The notes under the pieces were generated by a model, which saw only the letters and a list, made by a program, of their open reading frames with translations, did not search any database and was not told the origin of the DNA. The position numbers were made by a program, and so were the translations under genes. Below, piece by piece: positions 45,042 through 54,184 of a stretch of DNA of 64,000 nt; position 1 is the first letter of the stretch, and each line of letters begins with the position of its first letter. The DNA is from Acinetobacter rongchengensis. GTDB lineage: Bacteria > Pseudomonadota > Gammaproteobacteria > Pseudomonadales > Moraxellaceae. Location of the stretch: the NCBI RefSeq assembly GCF_003611475.1, contig NZ_RAXT01000009.1, positions 1 through 64,000 on the forward strand, in the 5' to 3' direction.

Positions 45042-46262
45042 ATGCAAAGAAATTTTAAATTATTGGCTTGGGCGACTTTGGCGAATGGTACTTGCTTCTC
45101 CATGATTTTGCCGCTACTTGCACCGTTAATCCGACAATTGCATCTGACTGAATTTCAAGGTGGAATGATTGTCTCTGCTGGGGCGATGTGTATGGCAATC
45201 GCATCGATATTGATCGCCAAGAATAAAAATATTCAAACGCCATATCAACTCATGAACTATGGTTTTTGGGGCATGACCATAACATGGGCGATTTTCACAC
45301 TCATTCTTTATTTGGGAATTCATCAAAGTTTAGTACCTGTGGCAATTTTTCTACTACTTGTACTCAGCCGTGCCGCAACAGGGGCATTTATGGCAATGCC
45401 ACAAATTGGTTTACAAAGCTATGTGATGCAACATGTTATCGATACTGAACAACGAAGTCAGAAAATGGCAATGTACGGGGCAATGAATAGTTTGGGGATG
45501 ATCATTGGACCATTTATAACGTCTGTATTGTTAATGGGGGGGATTTTATTATCGATGTGGTTTGCAGTCATTCTATTGTTTATATTGAGTATTCTACTGA
45601 CCGCTTTCTTTCAAAAAGATGTCAGTACGCCTAGAGATTCAATACAACGGACAAGCTCAAAATCTGAATCAACAGGGTTTTCAATCAAGCCTGCTTTACC
45701 ATGGTTAATCCTTGGTTTTAGTACTTATGTGGCCATCGTGACTTTAAATATGACCGCAGGCTTTTATATTCAAGACCGTTTTCAACTGAGTACACAACAG
45801 AGTGCGAGCTATTTTTCCCAGTGTATGTTGATTGTGGGTTTTAGTTTGGTTTTGACACAAATCATGATTGTGAAAGTGCTCAAATTCAGTCTAAAAGCTT
45901 TGATTGGAGTGGGTATGACAGCAATGATTGCGGGAATATTATTGTCTTTAAGTGCCAGTCAAATGATTTATTTCCAAGCGAGTTATTTACTATATGGCGT
46001 CGGCGTTGCATGTTTACTTCCTGCATTCACCGCAGGTGCTGCGCAATCTGTTAGTCAAGACGCACAGGTTAAAATGGCAAGCTTATGTACTGCAACTCAA
46101 GCACTTGGTTTAATTTTGGCGCCATTATTCAGCACTTTATTATATCGCTATGCAATTCATTTACCTTTCTATTTACTTTTGGTTTTAATGGTTGTCGTCG
46201 GTTTGTATCTCGCTTGGGTTTTAGCAAGACAAACAAAGACTGCGTTTAAATTACAGGTGTGA
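45042..46262 (+). CDS. MFS transporter, possibly siderophore exporter
   Basis: The 406-residue protein has 12 hydrophobic segments and MFS features such as LLVLSRAATGAFMAMPQIGLQ and PFYLLLVLMVVVGLYLAW. I chose the ATG at 45042 (MQRNFKLLAWATLANG), since the frame upstream adds only four residues. It is separated from the receptor gene by the palindrome block, so it may have its own promoter. Its place beside a siderophore cluster suggests export of the siderophore, but the substrate cannot be proven. Confidence 0.82.
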   Translation: MQRNFKLLAWATLANGTCFSMILPLLAPLIRQLHLTEFQGGMIVSAGAMCMAIASILIAKNKNIQTPYQLMNYGFWGMTITWAIFTLILYLGIHQSLVPVAIFLLLVLSRAATGAFMAMPQIGLQSYVMQHVIDTEQRSQKMAMYGAMNSLGMIIGPFITSVLLMGGILLSMWFAVILLFILSILLTAFFQKDVSTPRDSIQRTSSKSESTGFSIKPALPWLILGFSTYVAIVTLNMTAGFYIQDRFQLSTQQSASYFSQCMLIVGFSLVLTQIMIVKVLKFSLKALIGVGMTAMIAGILLSLSASQMIYFQASYLLYGVGVACLLPAFTAGAAQSVSQDAQVKMASLCTATQALGLILAPLFSTLLYRYAIHLPFYLLLVLMVVVGLYLAWVLARQTKTAFKLQV

Positions 46263-46579
46263 GTAGGCAGGATAAAAGCGTTTATTTTTAAATAATTTTA
46301 ATAATCAACTGCTTAGATTTGAAAACAACAAGGTAAATTTTAAAATTGATGATTTAAAATGTAACTAAGTGAAATGTATCATAAAGTTGAAAAATAATTT
46401 ACATGCATGTACATTCGTGCCAAACAGCATGCTTTTATCATCAATTAAGCTGGTGTTTATGGTTTTGATTGAAGATTTCAGATTCAAAAATTAAGTTCAA
46501 AGAAATGAGTTTGATTGGATCTATTTGTAGATGCATTTTTAAATTTTGTCGCATCTTATTTTAATGATTAGAGGTAAAA
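46263..46579. other. Intergenic region before the esterase gene
   Basis: The 317 bases are AT-rich and hold the presumed promoter of the esterase gene. A 12-base perfect palindrome, TACATGCATGTA, lies at 46400-46411. No Fur-like box and no coding frame was seen. Confidence 0.4.
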
Positions 46580-47602
46580 ATGCGATTACCCCATTTTCTA
46601 AGTTTTTATTTTTTCATATTTTTACTTTCAGGTTGCCAAAATGTGCAAACCAACAGCAAAGTGATTGCAACAGCATTTGATACATCAACGCATTTTCAGC
46701 GTATTTTGTTGGATTATTATGCGCCTGAGAATGTACAGGTTAAGACAAATATAAGTTATCAAAAAGAACCTCAACTGAGTTTGGATATTTATCAAAGACA
46801 AGATATACAACAATTAGGAAAACGACCAACAGTTGTTTGGATTCATGGTGGCGGTTGGGTCTCTGGTGCAAAAGATAAGGCAAGAGGATATTTCAAATTA
46901 CTGGCAGCACAAGGTTATCATGTTGTTTCGGTACAATATACCTTCGCACCAGAAGCTGTTTATCCGACGCAACTTCATCAAATTAATAATGCCTTAGCGT
47001 TTATTAGTCAAAATTCGAAAGAATATCATATTGATTCAAATCAATTATTTTTAGCAGGAGACTCTGCTGGAGCCAATTTGGCGAGTCATTATGCAGCTTT
47101 ACTGAGCAATCCAACATTTGCAAAGCAATCCGAATTTTCACCCAAAATTCAGGCATCGCAGTTGAAAGGGCTAATCTTGCATTGTGGAATTTATGATATG
47201 AATACTTTTGTAAATACTGCACCTGATGAAATTAAACTGATCGAATGGGGAGTGAATACATTGGTTCAAGCTTATACAGGCAATCAAAAGGACAATACTG
47301 AATACCTAAAACTGATTTCACCAGCTCAACATCTTACATTGCAATATCCGCCAGTATTTATTAGTGGTGGTAATAAAGATTTTTTAACGGATACGCAGTC
47401 AATGCCTTTTGTAAAAGCATTACAAGAAAAAAAGATTCCTGTAGACGCAGTGTTTTATCCAAATTCAAGAGAATGGTTGGTCCATGAATATCAATTTTTC
47501 ATGATCAATAAAGCCAGTCGGAAGACTTTTGATAAAACCATTCAATTTATCGATCGATATACTCAACCAGGTAATCAGCAGACATTAGTTTTAGAAAATT
47601 GA
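46580..47602 (+). CDS. Alpha/beta hydrolase lipoprotein (esterase, HSL-like)
   Basis: The 340-residue protein has a lipoprotein signal with Cys19 (LLSGC) and an alpha/beta hydrolase fold. The oxyanion motif is HGGGWVSG, the nucleophile is in GDSAGAN and the catalytic histidine is likely in WLVHEYQFF. This is the pattern of hormone-sensitive-lipase-like carboxylesterases. Lipidation places it on the periplasmic side of the outer membrane or at the cell surface. It is 317 bases downstream of the MFS gene with no shared operon signal; a siderophore-esterase role is conceivable but not supported by sequence. Confidence 0.87.
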   Translation: MRLPHFLSFYFFIFLLSGCQNVQTNSKVIATAFDTSTHFQRILLDYYAPENVQVKTNISYQKEPQLSLDIYQRQDIQQLGKRPTVVWIHGGGWVSGAKDKARGYFKLLAAQGYHVVSVQYTFAPEAVYPTQLHQINNALAFISQNSKEYHIDSNQLFLAGDSAGANLASHYAALLSNPTFAKQSEFSPKIQASQLKGLILHCGIYDMNTFVNTAPDEIKLIEWGVNTLVQAYTGNQKDNTEYLKLISPAQHLTLQYPPVFISGGNKDFLTDTQSMPFVKALQEKKIPVDAVFYPNSREWLVHEYQFFMINKASRKTFDKTIQFIDRYTQPGNQQTLVLEN

Positions 47603-47745
47603 TGATTATCAATAAATTGGCTAAAAAATCAACGGTAGATATTCAGAGGCGACAGTAAATTACAGCAATTTATTGGTTTAAACTAAATTGTCATAAAAAG
47701 ATGTTATACCTAGATCAAAGTTATTATGTCTAGAGAGTTAAGCAG

Positions 47746-47970
47746 ATGGATATTAGTGTTAAAAAGGTGAATAAACGAATTGATGAATTTCTAGAATCTG
47801 GACAAAAACCTCAATTATTAGAAATAGGCTACAAAACATTTTCCAAATTGATGCATGAAGATAAGTTTGTCAATGCGTTAAAGAAAGATCAAGATGATCC
47901 AATGCTCAGATTTTACAAAGATATTCAAATTAAAATGGTCACTGAAAAGCATCATTTTGAAGTGAAGTGA
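47746..47970 (+). CDS. Uncharacterised 74-residue protein
   Basis: I do not recognise this small, highly charged, helical protein (KKVNKRIDEFLESGQKPQLL, then KTFSKLMHEDKFVNALKKD). It has no membrane segment or signal. The initiation region has only a weak purine stretch before the ATG, but the coding-like composition and the absence of other frames support it. It lies alone between the esterase and an AT-rich gap. Confidence 0.55.
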   Translation: MDISVKKVNKRIDEFLESGQKPQLLEIGYKTFSKLMHEDKFVNALKKDQDDPMLRFYKDIQIKMVTEKHHFEVK

Positions 47971-48352
47971 AGTAAATTAAACTAAACTGTTACATTATGG
48001 TCTGAGAGTCATAGAATAGATATGTGCTTTTTACGCAATTTGCAATCACATATCTATCTTGATTGAACCAGTGTCACACATTGGTAAATGTTGAGCTGTT
48101 TAAGCCTAAGTTTTATCTGGTCATCTATAAGCAAAAATAAAAAAATAATTTCCAATAATTTTTAAATACTTACCTGTAATCACGATTATTTAATTAAGTT
48201 AAATGTCTCGTTGTTGTCATTTCGCTGATCAATTTTAAATACATAAAGCATGTATTTCATACAAAAGCGGTGCAAAAAGGCCTCAGAAGGACACAATTAA
48301 AAGTGTTAGATTTTTAGACTCAGATTTTGTTCAGTACGGCAGGAGATAATCT
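47971..48352. other. Intergenic region with a small hairpin
   Basis: This 382-base AT-rich stretch contains an 8-base stem (AAATACAT with ATGTATTT, 48237-48257) and must carry the promoter of the small peptide gene that follows. I see nothing else. Confidence 0.4.
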
Positions 48353-48475
48353 ATGAAACTTTTAAAAATTATTGGTGTGAGTCTTTTGGCTGGTTATTGC
48401 TATAAAAAAGTTAAAGCGAAAAGGGCAGAGGTTAAGCCAAATAACACTGAAGAAGGAGAAAATAATTTAGCATAG
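48353..48475 (+). CDS. Small membrane peptide, 40 residues
   Basis: ATG at 48353 follows an AGGAG ribosome site (48341-48345) at good spacing. The peptide MKLLKIIGVSLLAGYCYKKV begins with one short hydrophobic helix and continues with a basic then acidic tail. The gene is followed 32 bases later by a strong terminator, which supports a real transcription unit. It is too short for standard gene calling. The function is unknown. Confidence 0.65.
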   Translation: MKLLKIIGVSLLAGYCYKKVKAKRAEVKPNNTEEGENNLA

Positions 48476-48506
48476 CTAATAAATATTTTTTCAAATTGGA
48501 TATGAG

Positions 48507-48532
48507 AACTTCGTGGGATTCACGAAGTTTTT
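48507..48532 (+). terminator. Rho-independent terminator after the small peptide gene
   Basis: AACTTCGTG pairs with CACGAAGTT across a five-base loop and is followed by T residues. Confidence 0.85.
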
Positions 48533-48872
48533 ATGATCATTGAAAGTAATAGAGTAAAATTAGCCAATTCATAATAGTAAAATTCACGTTCTTTTTATTT
48601 CTACAAAATGAAAAAAATTCTTTGTCAGTCCTGTTCTTATTTCTGATTATTGCTTGGTTGAACTAAAACATTTTACCAAGTAATAAATAAAAATGATGTT
48701 GAGTGATGACTCTATAAGAGAACGAGATTCGTTTTAAAGTTAAAATATACGACTAAAGTATAATGCTTTTAAGGAAAATTTAAGTTTTTTTGCTATTTTA
48801 ATTTCTAAAAATATTACAAATACTAACAAAGTATTATAAAATGAATTAGGATCTGTTTTGTGATGTGAAATA
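48533..48872. other. AT-rich intergenic region
   Basis: These 340 bases are very AT-rich and contain no coding frame, repeat or binding site that I can support. Confidence 0.4.
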
Positions 48873-48986
48873 ATGGAAATTTTAAAATTTATTAGAAGTT
48901 TCAATACTTTAAATACATATTTGTTTTTATCAATTACTATTCTAATGATATTGGTTTCATTTTTTTATTTTGTGAGCCCCAATTAA
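48873..48986 (+). CDS. Possible small membrane peptide, 37 residues
   Basis: The frame starting at ATG 48873 encodes MEILKFIRSFNTLNTYLFLS and then a strongly hydrophobic helix, ending FVSPN. A strong hairpin terminator begins 17 bases after the stop, which suggests a short transcript ends here. Against it, no good ribosome site precedes the ATG. A single-helix membrane peptide, possibly toxin-like or regulatory, would fit, but an untranslated RNA is also possible. Confidence 0.4.
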   Translation: MEILKFIRSFNTLNTYLFLSITILMILVSFFYFVSPN

Positions 48987-49002
48987 TAAAGAATAATATT
49001 CT

Positions 49003-49038
49003 AAAAGGAGAAATGTTTAGTTAATATTTCTCCTTTTT
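49003..49038 (+). terminator. Rho-independent terminator
   Basis: A 12-base stem, AAAAGGAGAAAT with ATTTCTCCTTTT, encloses a 10-base loop and ends in a T-run. It follows the 37-codon frame and precedes the efflux gene. Confidence 0.85.
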
Positions 49039-49165
49039 TAGTGGCTAAATTCATCATTATTCTTTTTATAATAATTTGAAAAAAACAGAAGCATTTCTTA
49101 GTCATTTAAAATTTTAAATCATTGATTGCATTTTTCAACATTGAATTTTTTTTGATTTTAATTCA

Positions 49166-49187
49166 ACATACCAACCAGTCGGTATGT
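49166..49187. promoter_or_regulatory. Palindromic TetR-type operator
   Basis: The inverted repeat has arms ACATACC (49166-49172) and GGTATGT (49181-49187) around the centre AACCAGTC, which is itself partly symmetric. This is the common shape of a TetR-family operator. It ends ten bases before the start of the SMR gene, where bound repressor would block transcription of the pump and of the TetR gene downstream. Confidence 0.78.
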
Positions 49188-49196
49188 TTTGGTGCA

Positions 49197-49544
49197 ATGA
49201 TGAACGCTTTACTGTTTGCTTATATTTTGTTGGGCTTTGCCATTATCTCGGAAGTGACAGGTTCAACATTTTTAGTTAAATCCGAAGGTTTTACAAAATT
49301 ATGGCCATCTGTAGCAGTGGTCATATTATTTAGTTTAGCTTTCTATTTGTTGTCACAGGTGATTAAAGTTATTCCTTTGGGGATTGCATATGCGATTTGG
49401 GCAGGCGTAGGCATTATTTTAACTGCAATCATTGGTTATTTTGTTTTTAAACAAAGTCTAGATGCCGCTGCTATGATCGGAATTGGATTAATTGTCTCAG
49501 GTGTGGTGGTGATTAATTTATTCTCAGCTTCGACAGGACATTAA
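49197..49544 (+). CDS. Small multidrug resistance (SMR) efflux protein
   Basis: The 115-residue protein has four membrane helices and the SMR signature: the essential membrane glutamate in GFAIISEVTGSTFLVKSEGF, then AFYLLSQVIKVIPLGIAYAIWAGVG. It exports cationic compounds such as quaternary ammonium biocides by proton exchange, as a dimer. The frame is open to 49122, but that part contains the operator, so the start is one of two adjacent ATGs at 49197 or 49200. The TetR gene follows 46 bases later. Confidence 0.92.
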   Translation: MMNALLFAYILLGFAIISEVTGSTFLVKSEGFTKLWPSVAVVILFSLAFYLLSQVIKVIPLGIAYAIWAGVGIILTAIIGYFVFKQSLDAAAMIGIGLIVSGVVVINLFSASTGH

Positions 49545-49590
49545 GAATCCAAATCAGTCCGTTTCTGTGTCATCGAGGGGAATCAGCACA

Positions 49591-50148
49591 ATGGAAAATC
49601 CATATCAACGCAAGAAAAATCCTACTCGGGTAAGGCAGTTAATTTTAGACAAAGTGATTCAACTTGCGGGTCAACAGGGTATTCAAGGGATATCGATCCA
49701 AAGTGTAGCAAGCATGGCAGGTATCACTAAAGGAGGTGTTTTCCATCATTTTGCCAATAAACAAATTTTAGTCAAAGCGATGTTGGAAGAGTTAATTCAT
49801 CACTTAGATCGTGAAGTGAATGCAAAAATTGAAAATGACACGGTTGCTTATGGTTGTTTCACCAGAGCATACATTGAAGTCACGCTAAGCCCAAATATTG
49901 GTGCGAACTCGGCATGGAGTGCATTATGTATGACTGTCATTACAGATAAATCTTTTAGTGAGATGTGGAATCAATGGTTAGAAGAGCGTTTAAAGCAGCA
50001 TGCGACAACAGACCAATCGATTGATTTAAAGATTTTACGTTATGCGGCAGATGGTGCATGGTTTATTGAGGGGCTACTGCCTGAGCCTCAGCATGATTAT
50101 GCGTTAATCAAGCAGGAATTGATTTTAAGAAGTTATCCAAAATCATAA
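49591..50148 (+). CDS. TetR family transcriptional regulator
   Basis: The 185-residue protein has an N-terminal helix-turn-helix typical of TetR repressors (ISIQSVASMAGITKGGVFHHFANKQ) and a ligand-binding C-terminal domain. I chose the ATG at 49591, with GAGGGG upstream; the frame opens 24 bases earlier. It lies directly downstream of the SMR gene and the palindrome before that gene is its likely operator, so it probably represses both genes until a substrate of the pump binds. Confidence 0.88.
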   Translation: MENPYQRKKNPTRVRQLILDKVIQLAGQQGIQGISIQSVASMAGITKGGVFHHFANKQILVKAMLEELIHHLDREVNAKIENDTVAYGCFTRAYIEVTLSPNIGANSAWSALCMTVITDKSFSEMWNQWLEERLKQHATTDQSIDLKILRYAADGAWFIEGLLPEPQHDYALIKQELILRSYPKS

Positions 50149-50186
50149 AAACGTTGTTTTACATTATTAAAATTACAGTCAGAAAA

Positions 50187-50216
50187 AAACCAAGCCAAAA
50201 TTATTGGCTTGGTTTT
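50187..50216. terminator. Bidirectional terminator
   Basis: AAAACCAAGCCAA pairs with TTGGCTTGGTTTT around a short AT loop, with A and T runs on the flanks. It separates the TetR gene and putA, which converge. Confidence 0.85.
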
Positions 50217-50301
50217 CATTATTCGAAGCAGACTTAAAATTCAAAAATTATATTTTAAGTCTGTAAATAATAGGCAATAGTTTTCAAAGGCACTCACTTA
50301 A

Positions 50302-53300
50302 TCAGAGATTATCCAGAGTCATTAAACTGGCATTACCACCTGCAGCAGCAGTATTAATACTAATTGCACGTTCAATGACTAAGCGTTCGAGTGGGATAGG
50401 TTCATTTGAATCATTGAGATGCGTAATTCCAATAATTGCCCCCGGTCTTTGCGCAATAATACTTTGTAATCGCAGTAAGTTTTTAGCAGAATCATGATGT
50501 AGCATAGCATCGAACTTACCTGATTTTAAATCATTGATCATGATGAATTGCTGTTGCAGTGTTTTTGGCATACTTTGAATCATTTTAAGCGCAATCGTTG
50601 TTTCACTTAAAATACAAACTTTTGCACCCACTGCCAAAATTGCATTAAATTGATTTAATAAAGCAGATTCATCATTTGAAATCGCTAAAACATGAGATCT
50701 CGCAAGCATTTGATATTGGTTCAATTCACCAGTAGGGCCTGGAAGTTCATACAATCCAATCGGAGATTGAACGTTTTGTAGTGTATGTTGCGGGTAGTTT
50801 TGTTTGGCCCATATTTTAAACTGCTCAAATGCTTCAGGTAATTTTGGTTCAAACTGCGCCGCAATATTCTTTAAAGTACCAAATGGTTGACTTGGCAATT
50901 CACGATGTTGCAATAATTTATATAAATAGATTGGACCGCCAGCTTTAGGACCAGTACCTGATAATCCTTCACCACCGAAAGGTTGCACGCCAACAACAGC
51001 ACCAACGATGTTACGGTTAATGTATAAATTACCCACTTCTGCATGTTGAATCGTGGTTTGAATGGTTTCATCAATACGCGTATGTAAGCCCATGGTTAGG
51101 CCATAACCTTTATTATTGATCTGATTTAACAGCTGTTTTAACTCACCATATTTATAAGTAATGATGTGTAAAACTGGGCCAAAAACTTCACGTTCTAAAT
51201 CGTTTAAATTTGGAAGTTCGATAAGTGTTGGAACAATAAAAGTGCCTTTATTTAAGTCACTACTTGGCGTATGTTCAGCAAGTTGATGTACTGGATAACC
51301 TTTGCTACGCATTTTTTCAATATGTTTTTCAATATTTTGCTGTGCTTCCAAGTCAATCACAGGCCCAATATCAGTTTTTAATGCAAATGGATTACCCATT
51401 TTCAGTTGTTGCATTGCACCTTTTAACATTTTGATTAAGCTGGCGGCATTGTCTTCTTGCACACATAAGATACGTAAAGCAGAACAACGTTGACCTGCAC
51501 TGTCAAAAGCTGAGTTAACCGCATCGATGACCACTTGCTCTGTCAGTGCAGATGAGTCGACAATCATGGCATTTTGTCCGCCAGTTTCCGCGATTAAAGG
51601 AATAGCTTGACCTGTAGGACTGATTCTTTGTGCTAAAGTTTTTTGCAAAATTTTTGCAACTTCGGTAGAACCTGTAAACATAATGCCTTGAATACGTTCA
51701 TCTTGGCTTAATTTAGCACCAACCGTTTCACCACGACCTGGTAGAAGTTGTACAACGGCTTGTGGTACGCCTGCTTCCCATAAGATTTGAATCGCTTGTG
51801 CTGCAATTAAAGGCGTTTGTTCCGCTGGTTTTGCAATAACGGTATTACCTGCAACCAATGCCGCAGCAACTTGACCTGTAAAAATAGCCAGTGGGAAGTT
51901 CCAAGGGCTAATACAAAGAATAGTGCCTAAGGGTTTGAGTTGCTCATGATCTGAAATATGTTGTACTTGTGATGCATAATAACGTAGGAAATCAACAGCT
52001 TCTCTAACTTCAGCGATACCGTTGCTATATGTTTTACCACTCTCACGGCAGAGCAGAACCATCAGCTCTTGCATGCGTGATTCCATAATATCTGCTGCTT
52101 TTAATAAGACATCTGCACGAAAATCTTTGCCAGTATTTTTCCAACTTTCGAAAGCTTGATGGGCATTATTCAGTGCTAAATCAACTTGAGCTGCTTCGGC
52201 TTCGATTACGTAGCCAACAAGGTCATCGTGATTTGCTGGATTACGAATTTCTTGCGTACTTTGCTCAGACAAATCTTGCACATCCAAGTTGTCAACTAAG
52301 CTATAACTGTTCCATTGATGTTGTGAATACTGTTGAACAATTTGATTCAATTCAAATAATTCAGTGTCATTGGTTAAATCTATACCATGTGAATTTTGGC
52401 GAATGCCTTGGTAAAGATCTTGTGGTAATGGAATAGCAGGGTGCTTTAATCCAATCGCATGCTCTTTTTGTGCTGTCGCTAAGATTTCTTGAACTGGATT
52501 TTCAATCAAGTCTTCGATTTTAATATTTTTATCTGCAATACGGTTTACAAAAGATGTATTGGCACCATTTTCCAATAAACGACGGACTAAATAAGCCAAT
52601 AATGTTTCGTGATTTCCGACTGGGGCATAAATACGGCAAGGTACGCCTAATTTGTTGTCAGATTTATTTCCAACCACTTGCTCATAAAGCGGTTCACCCA
52701 TGCCATGTAGGCATTGGAATTCATATTGTCCCGCGTGATAGTTGCTTGGGTCTGCAAGTTCATAAATCGTTGCAAGGGTTTGCGCATTATGCGTTGCAAA
52801 TTGTGGGTAGATATTTTCAGGTGCTGCCAAAAGCTTTTTAGCACAAGCAATATAAGACAAATCTGTATGAACCTTACGTGTAAACACAGGGTAGTCAGTC
52901 ATACCATCAATTTGTGCTTTTTTAATTTCACTGTCCCAATATGCACCTTTCACTAAACGAATCATTAAACGTTTATTGCTACGTTTAGCAAGGTCTACAA
53001 TATAATCAACAAGATAGAAACAGCGTTTTTGGTATGCTTGAATAACGAAACCGATCCCTTTCCAATCTGCAAGTTGAGGTTCAAAGCATAAACGTTCGAG
53101 TAATTCTAAAGAAAGTTCTAAACGTTCTGTTTCTTCTGCATCGATATTGAGACCAATATCGTAAGTTTTAGCGAGCAAGGCTAAATTTAGAATTTTAGGA
53201 TAAAGCTCTTGATGTACACGTTCAATTTGAGAACGTTGATAACGTGGATGTAATGCAGAAAGTTTGATGGAAATACCTGGGCCAGAATAGACATCTTTGC

Positions 53301-54063
53301 CTTCAGAAGCTTTACCAATCGCATGAATTGCTTGAGTATAATCCTCAAAATAGCGATCTGCATCATGTTCAGTCAGTGCAGCTTCGCCTAACATATCATA
53401 AGAATAGCGGAAACCTTTATCTTCAAGGACTTTGGCATGATCCAAAGCTTCTTCAATGGTTTCACCAGTGACGAATTGTTCACCCATCATACGCATTGCG
53501 ACATCAACCGCTTTACGAATGATGCCCTTACCAGTACGTGCCAGTAATGAGGTTAAAACACTGGAAAGACTGGTTTGTTTAGGCGTTTCCATGAGCTTAC
53601 CTGTAAGCATTAAGCCCCAAGCAGCAGCATTTACAAACATCAAATTACTTTGACCTAAGTGATCTTTCCAATTGCCTTGGTTAATTTTGTCACGGATCAG
53701 TAAGTCACGTGTGGCACTGTCTGGAATACGCAATAAAGCTTCAGCCAAACACATGAGTGCAATTCCTTCCTGAGAAGAAAGTGAGAACTCTTGTAATAAA
53801 CCTTGAACAATACCTGCTTTGCCTGATGAGCTTTTACGATCGCGTAAACTGTGCGCCAAATTAAATGCAATATCATAAATTTTTTGATTCAAATCTTCAT
53901 CAATTTGAGTCTGTTCAAGTAAATATTCGACACACTCAGGCTCAGAACGACGCCAAGCAGTATTGATTGCTACTTCATAATCACTTTTATCTTTAAATTC
54001 AGTAATATAATCTAAGCTAGCGGGAGCGAAATCGGTATGAGGGAAACTTTCAATGCTACTCAT
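50302..54063 (-). CDS. putA: Bifunctional proline dehydrogenase / glutamate-semialdehyde dehydrogenase
   Basis: PutA oxidises proline to glutamate in two steps with substrate channelling. The proline dehydrogenase domain ends with LVRRLLENGANTSFVNRIAD. The aldehyde dehydrogenase domain contains AETGGQNAMIVDSS and the catalytic cysteine in SAGQRCSALR. A conserved C-terminal block (RAISINTAAAGGNASLMTL) follows. At 1253 residues it lacks the N-terminal ribbon-helix-helix DNA-binding domain of E. coli PutA (start MSSIESFPHTDFAPASLDYI), so it cannot repress its own gene. Regulation likely comes from the Lrp-type gene divergent to it. Confidence 0.96.
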   Translation of the reverse strand: MSSIESFPHTDFAPASLDYITEFKDKSDYEVAINTAWRRSEPECVEYLLEQTQIDEDLNQKIYDIAFNLAHSLRDRKSSSGKAGIVQGLLQEFSLSSQEGIALMCLAEALLRIPDSATRDLLIRDKINQGNWKDHLGQSNLMFVNAAAWGLMLTGKLMETPKQTSLSSVLTSLLARTGKGIIRKAVDVAMRMMGEQFVTGETIEEALDHAKVLEDKGFRYSYDMLGEAALTEHDADRYFEDYTQAIHAIGKASEGKDVYSGPGISIKLSALHPRYQRSQIERVHQELYPKILNLALLAKTYDIGLNIDAEETERLELSLELLERLCFEPQLADWKGIGFVIQAYQKRCFYLVDYIVDLAKRSNKRLMIRLVKGAYWDSEIKKAQIDGMTDYPVFTRKVHTDLSYIACAKKLLAAPENIYPQFATHNAQTLATIYELADPSNYHAGQYEFQCLHGMGEPLYEQVVGNKSDNKLGVPCRIYAPVGNHETLLAYLVRRLLENGANTSFVNRIADKNIKIEDLIENPVQEILATAQKEHAIGLKHPAIPLPQDLYQGIRQNSHGIDLTNDTELFELNQIVQQYSQHQWNSYSLVDNLDVQDLSEQSTQEIRNPANHDDLVGYVIEAEAAQVDLALNNAHQAFESWKNTGKDFRADVLLKAADIMESRMQELMVLLCRESGKTYSNGIAEVREAVDFLRYYASQVQHISDHEQLKPLGTILCISPWNFPLAIFTGQVAAALVAGNTVIAKPAEQTPLIAAQAIQILWEAGVPQAVVQLLPGRGETVGAKLSQDERIQGIMFTGSTEVAKILQKTLAQRISPTGQAIPLIAETGGQNAMIVDSSALTEQVVIDAVNSAFDSAGQRCSALRILCVQEDNAASLIKMLKGAMQQLKMGNPFALKTDIGPVIDLEAQQNIEKHIEKMRSKGYPVHQLAEHTPSSDLNKGTFIVPTLIELPNLNDLEREVFGPVLHIITYKYGELKQLLNQINNKGYGLTMGLHTRIDETIQTTIQHAEVGNLYINRNIVGAVVGVQPFGGEGLSGTGPKAGGPIYLYKLLQHRELPSQPFGTLKNIAAQFEPKLPEAFEQFKIWAKQNYPQHTLQNVQSPIGLYELPGPTGELNQYQMLARSHVLAISNDESALLNQFNAILAVGAKVCILSETTIALKMIQSMPKTLQQQFIMINDLKSGKFDAMLHHDSAKNLLRLQSIIAQRPGAIIGITHLNDSNEPIPLERLVIERAISINTAAAGGNASLMTLDNL

Positions 54064-54184
54064 GTCAACATCCTGTGACTTGTTAAAACTTTTAGTTGAA
54101 CTTACAACTTTATATAATTTATGATTACAGAATCATTGACGAATAACTCACTATAATTTTCGTATTTTTTAGAGAATAATTCAG

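Noticed and set aside
46400..46411. 12-base palindrome TACATGCATGTA
   Set aside because: Single short palindrome in AT-rich DNA with no related site nearby; not enough to call an operator.
46580..47602. Esterase as a dedicated ferric-siderophore hydrolase
   Set aside because: It lies near the cluster but has no Fur box or operon link, and the citrate-diamine siderophore predicted here has amide rather than ester bonds.
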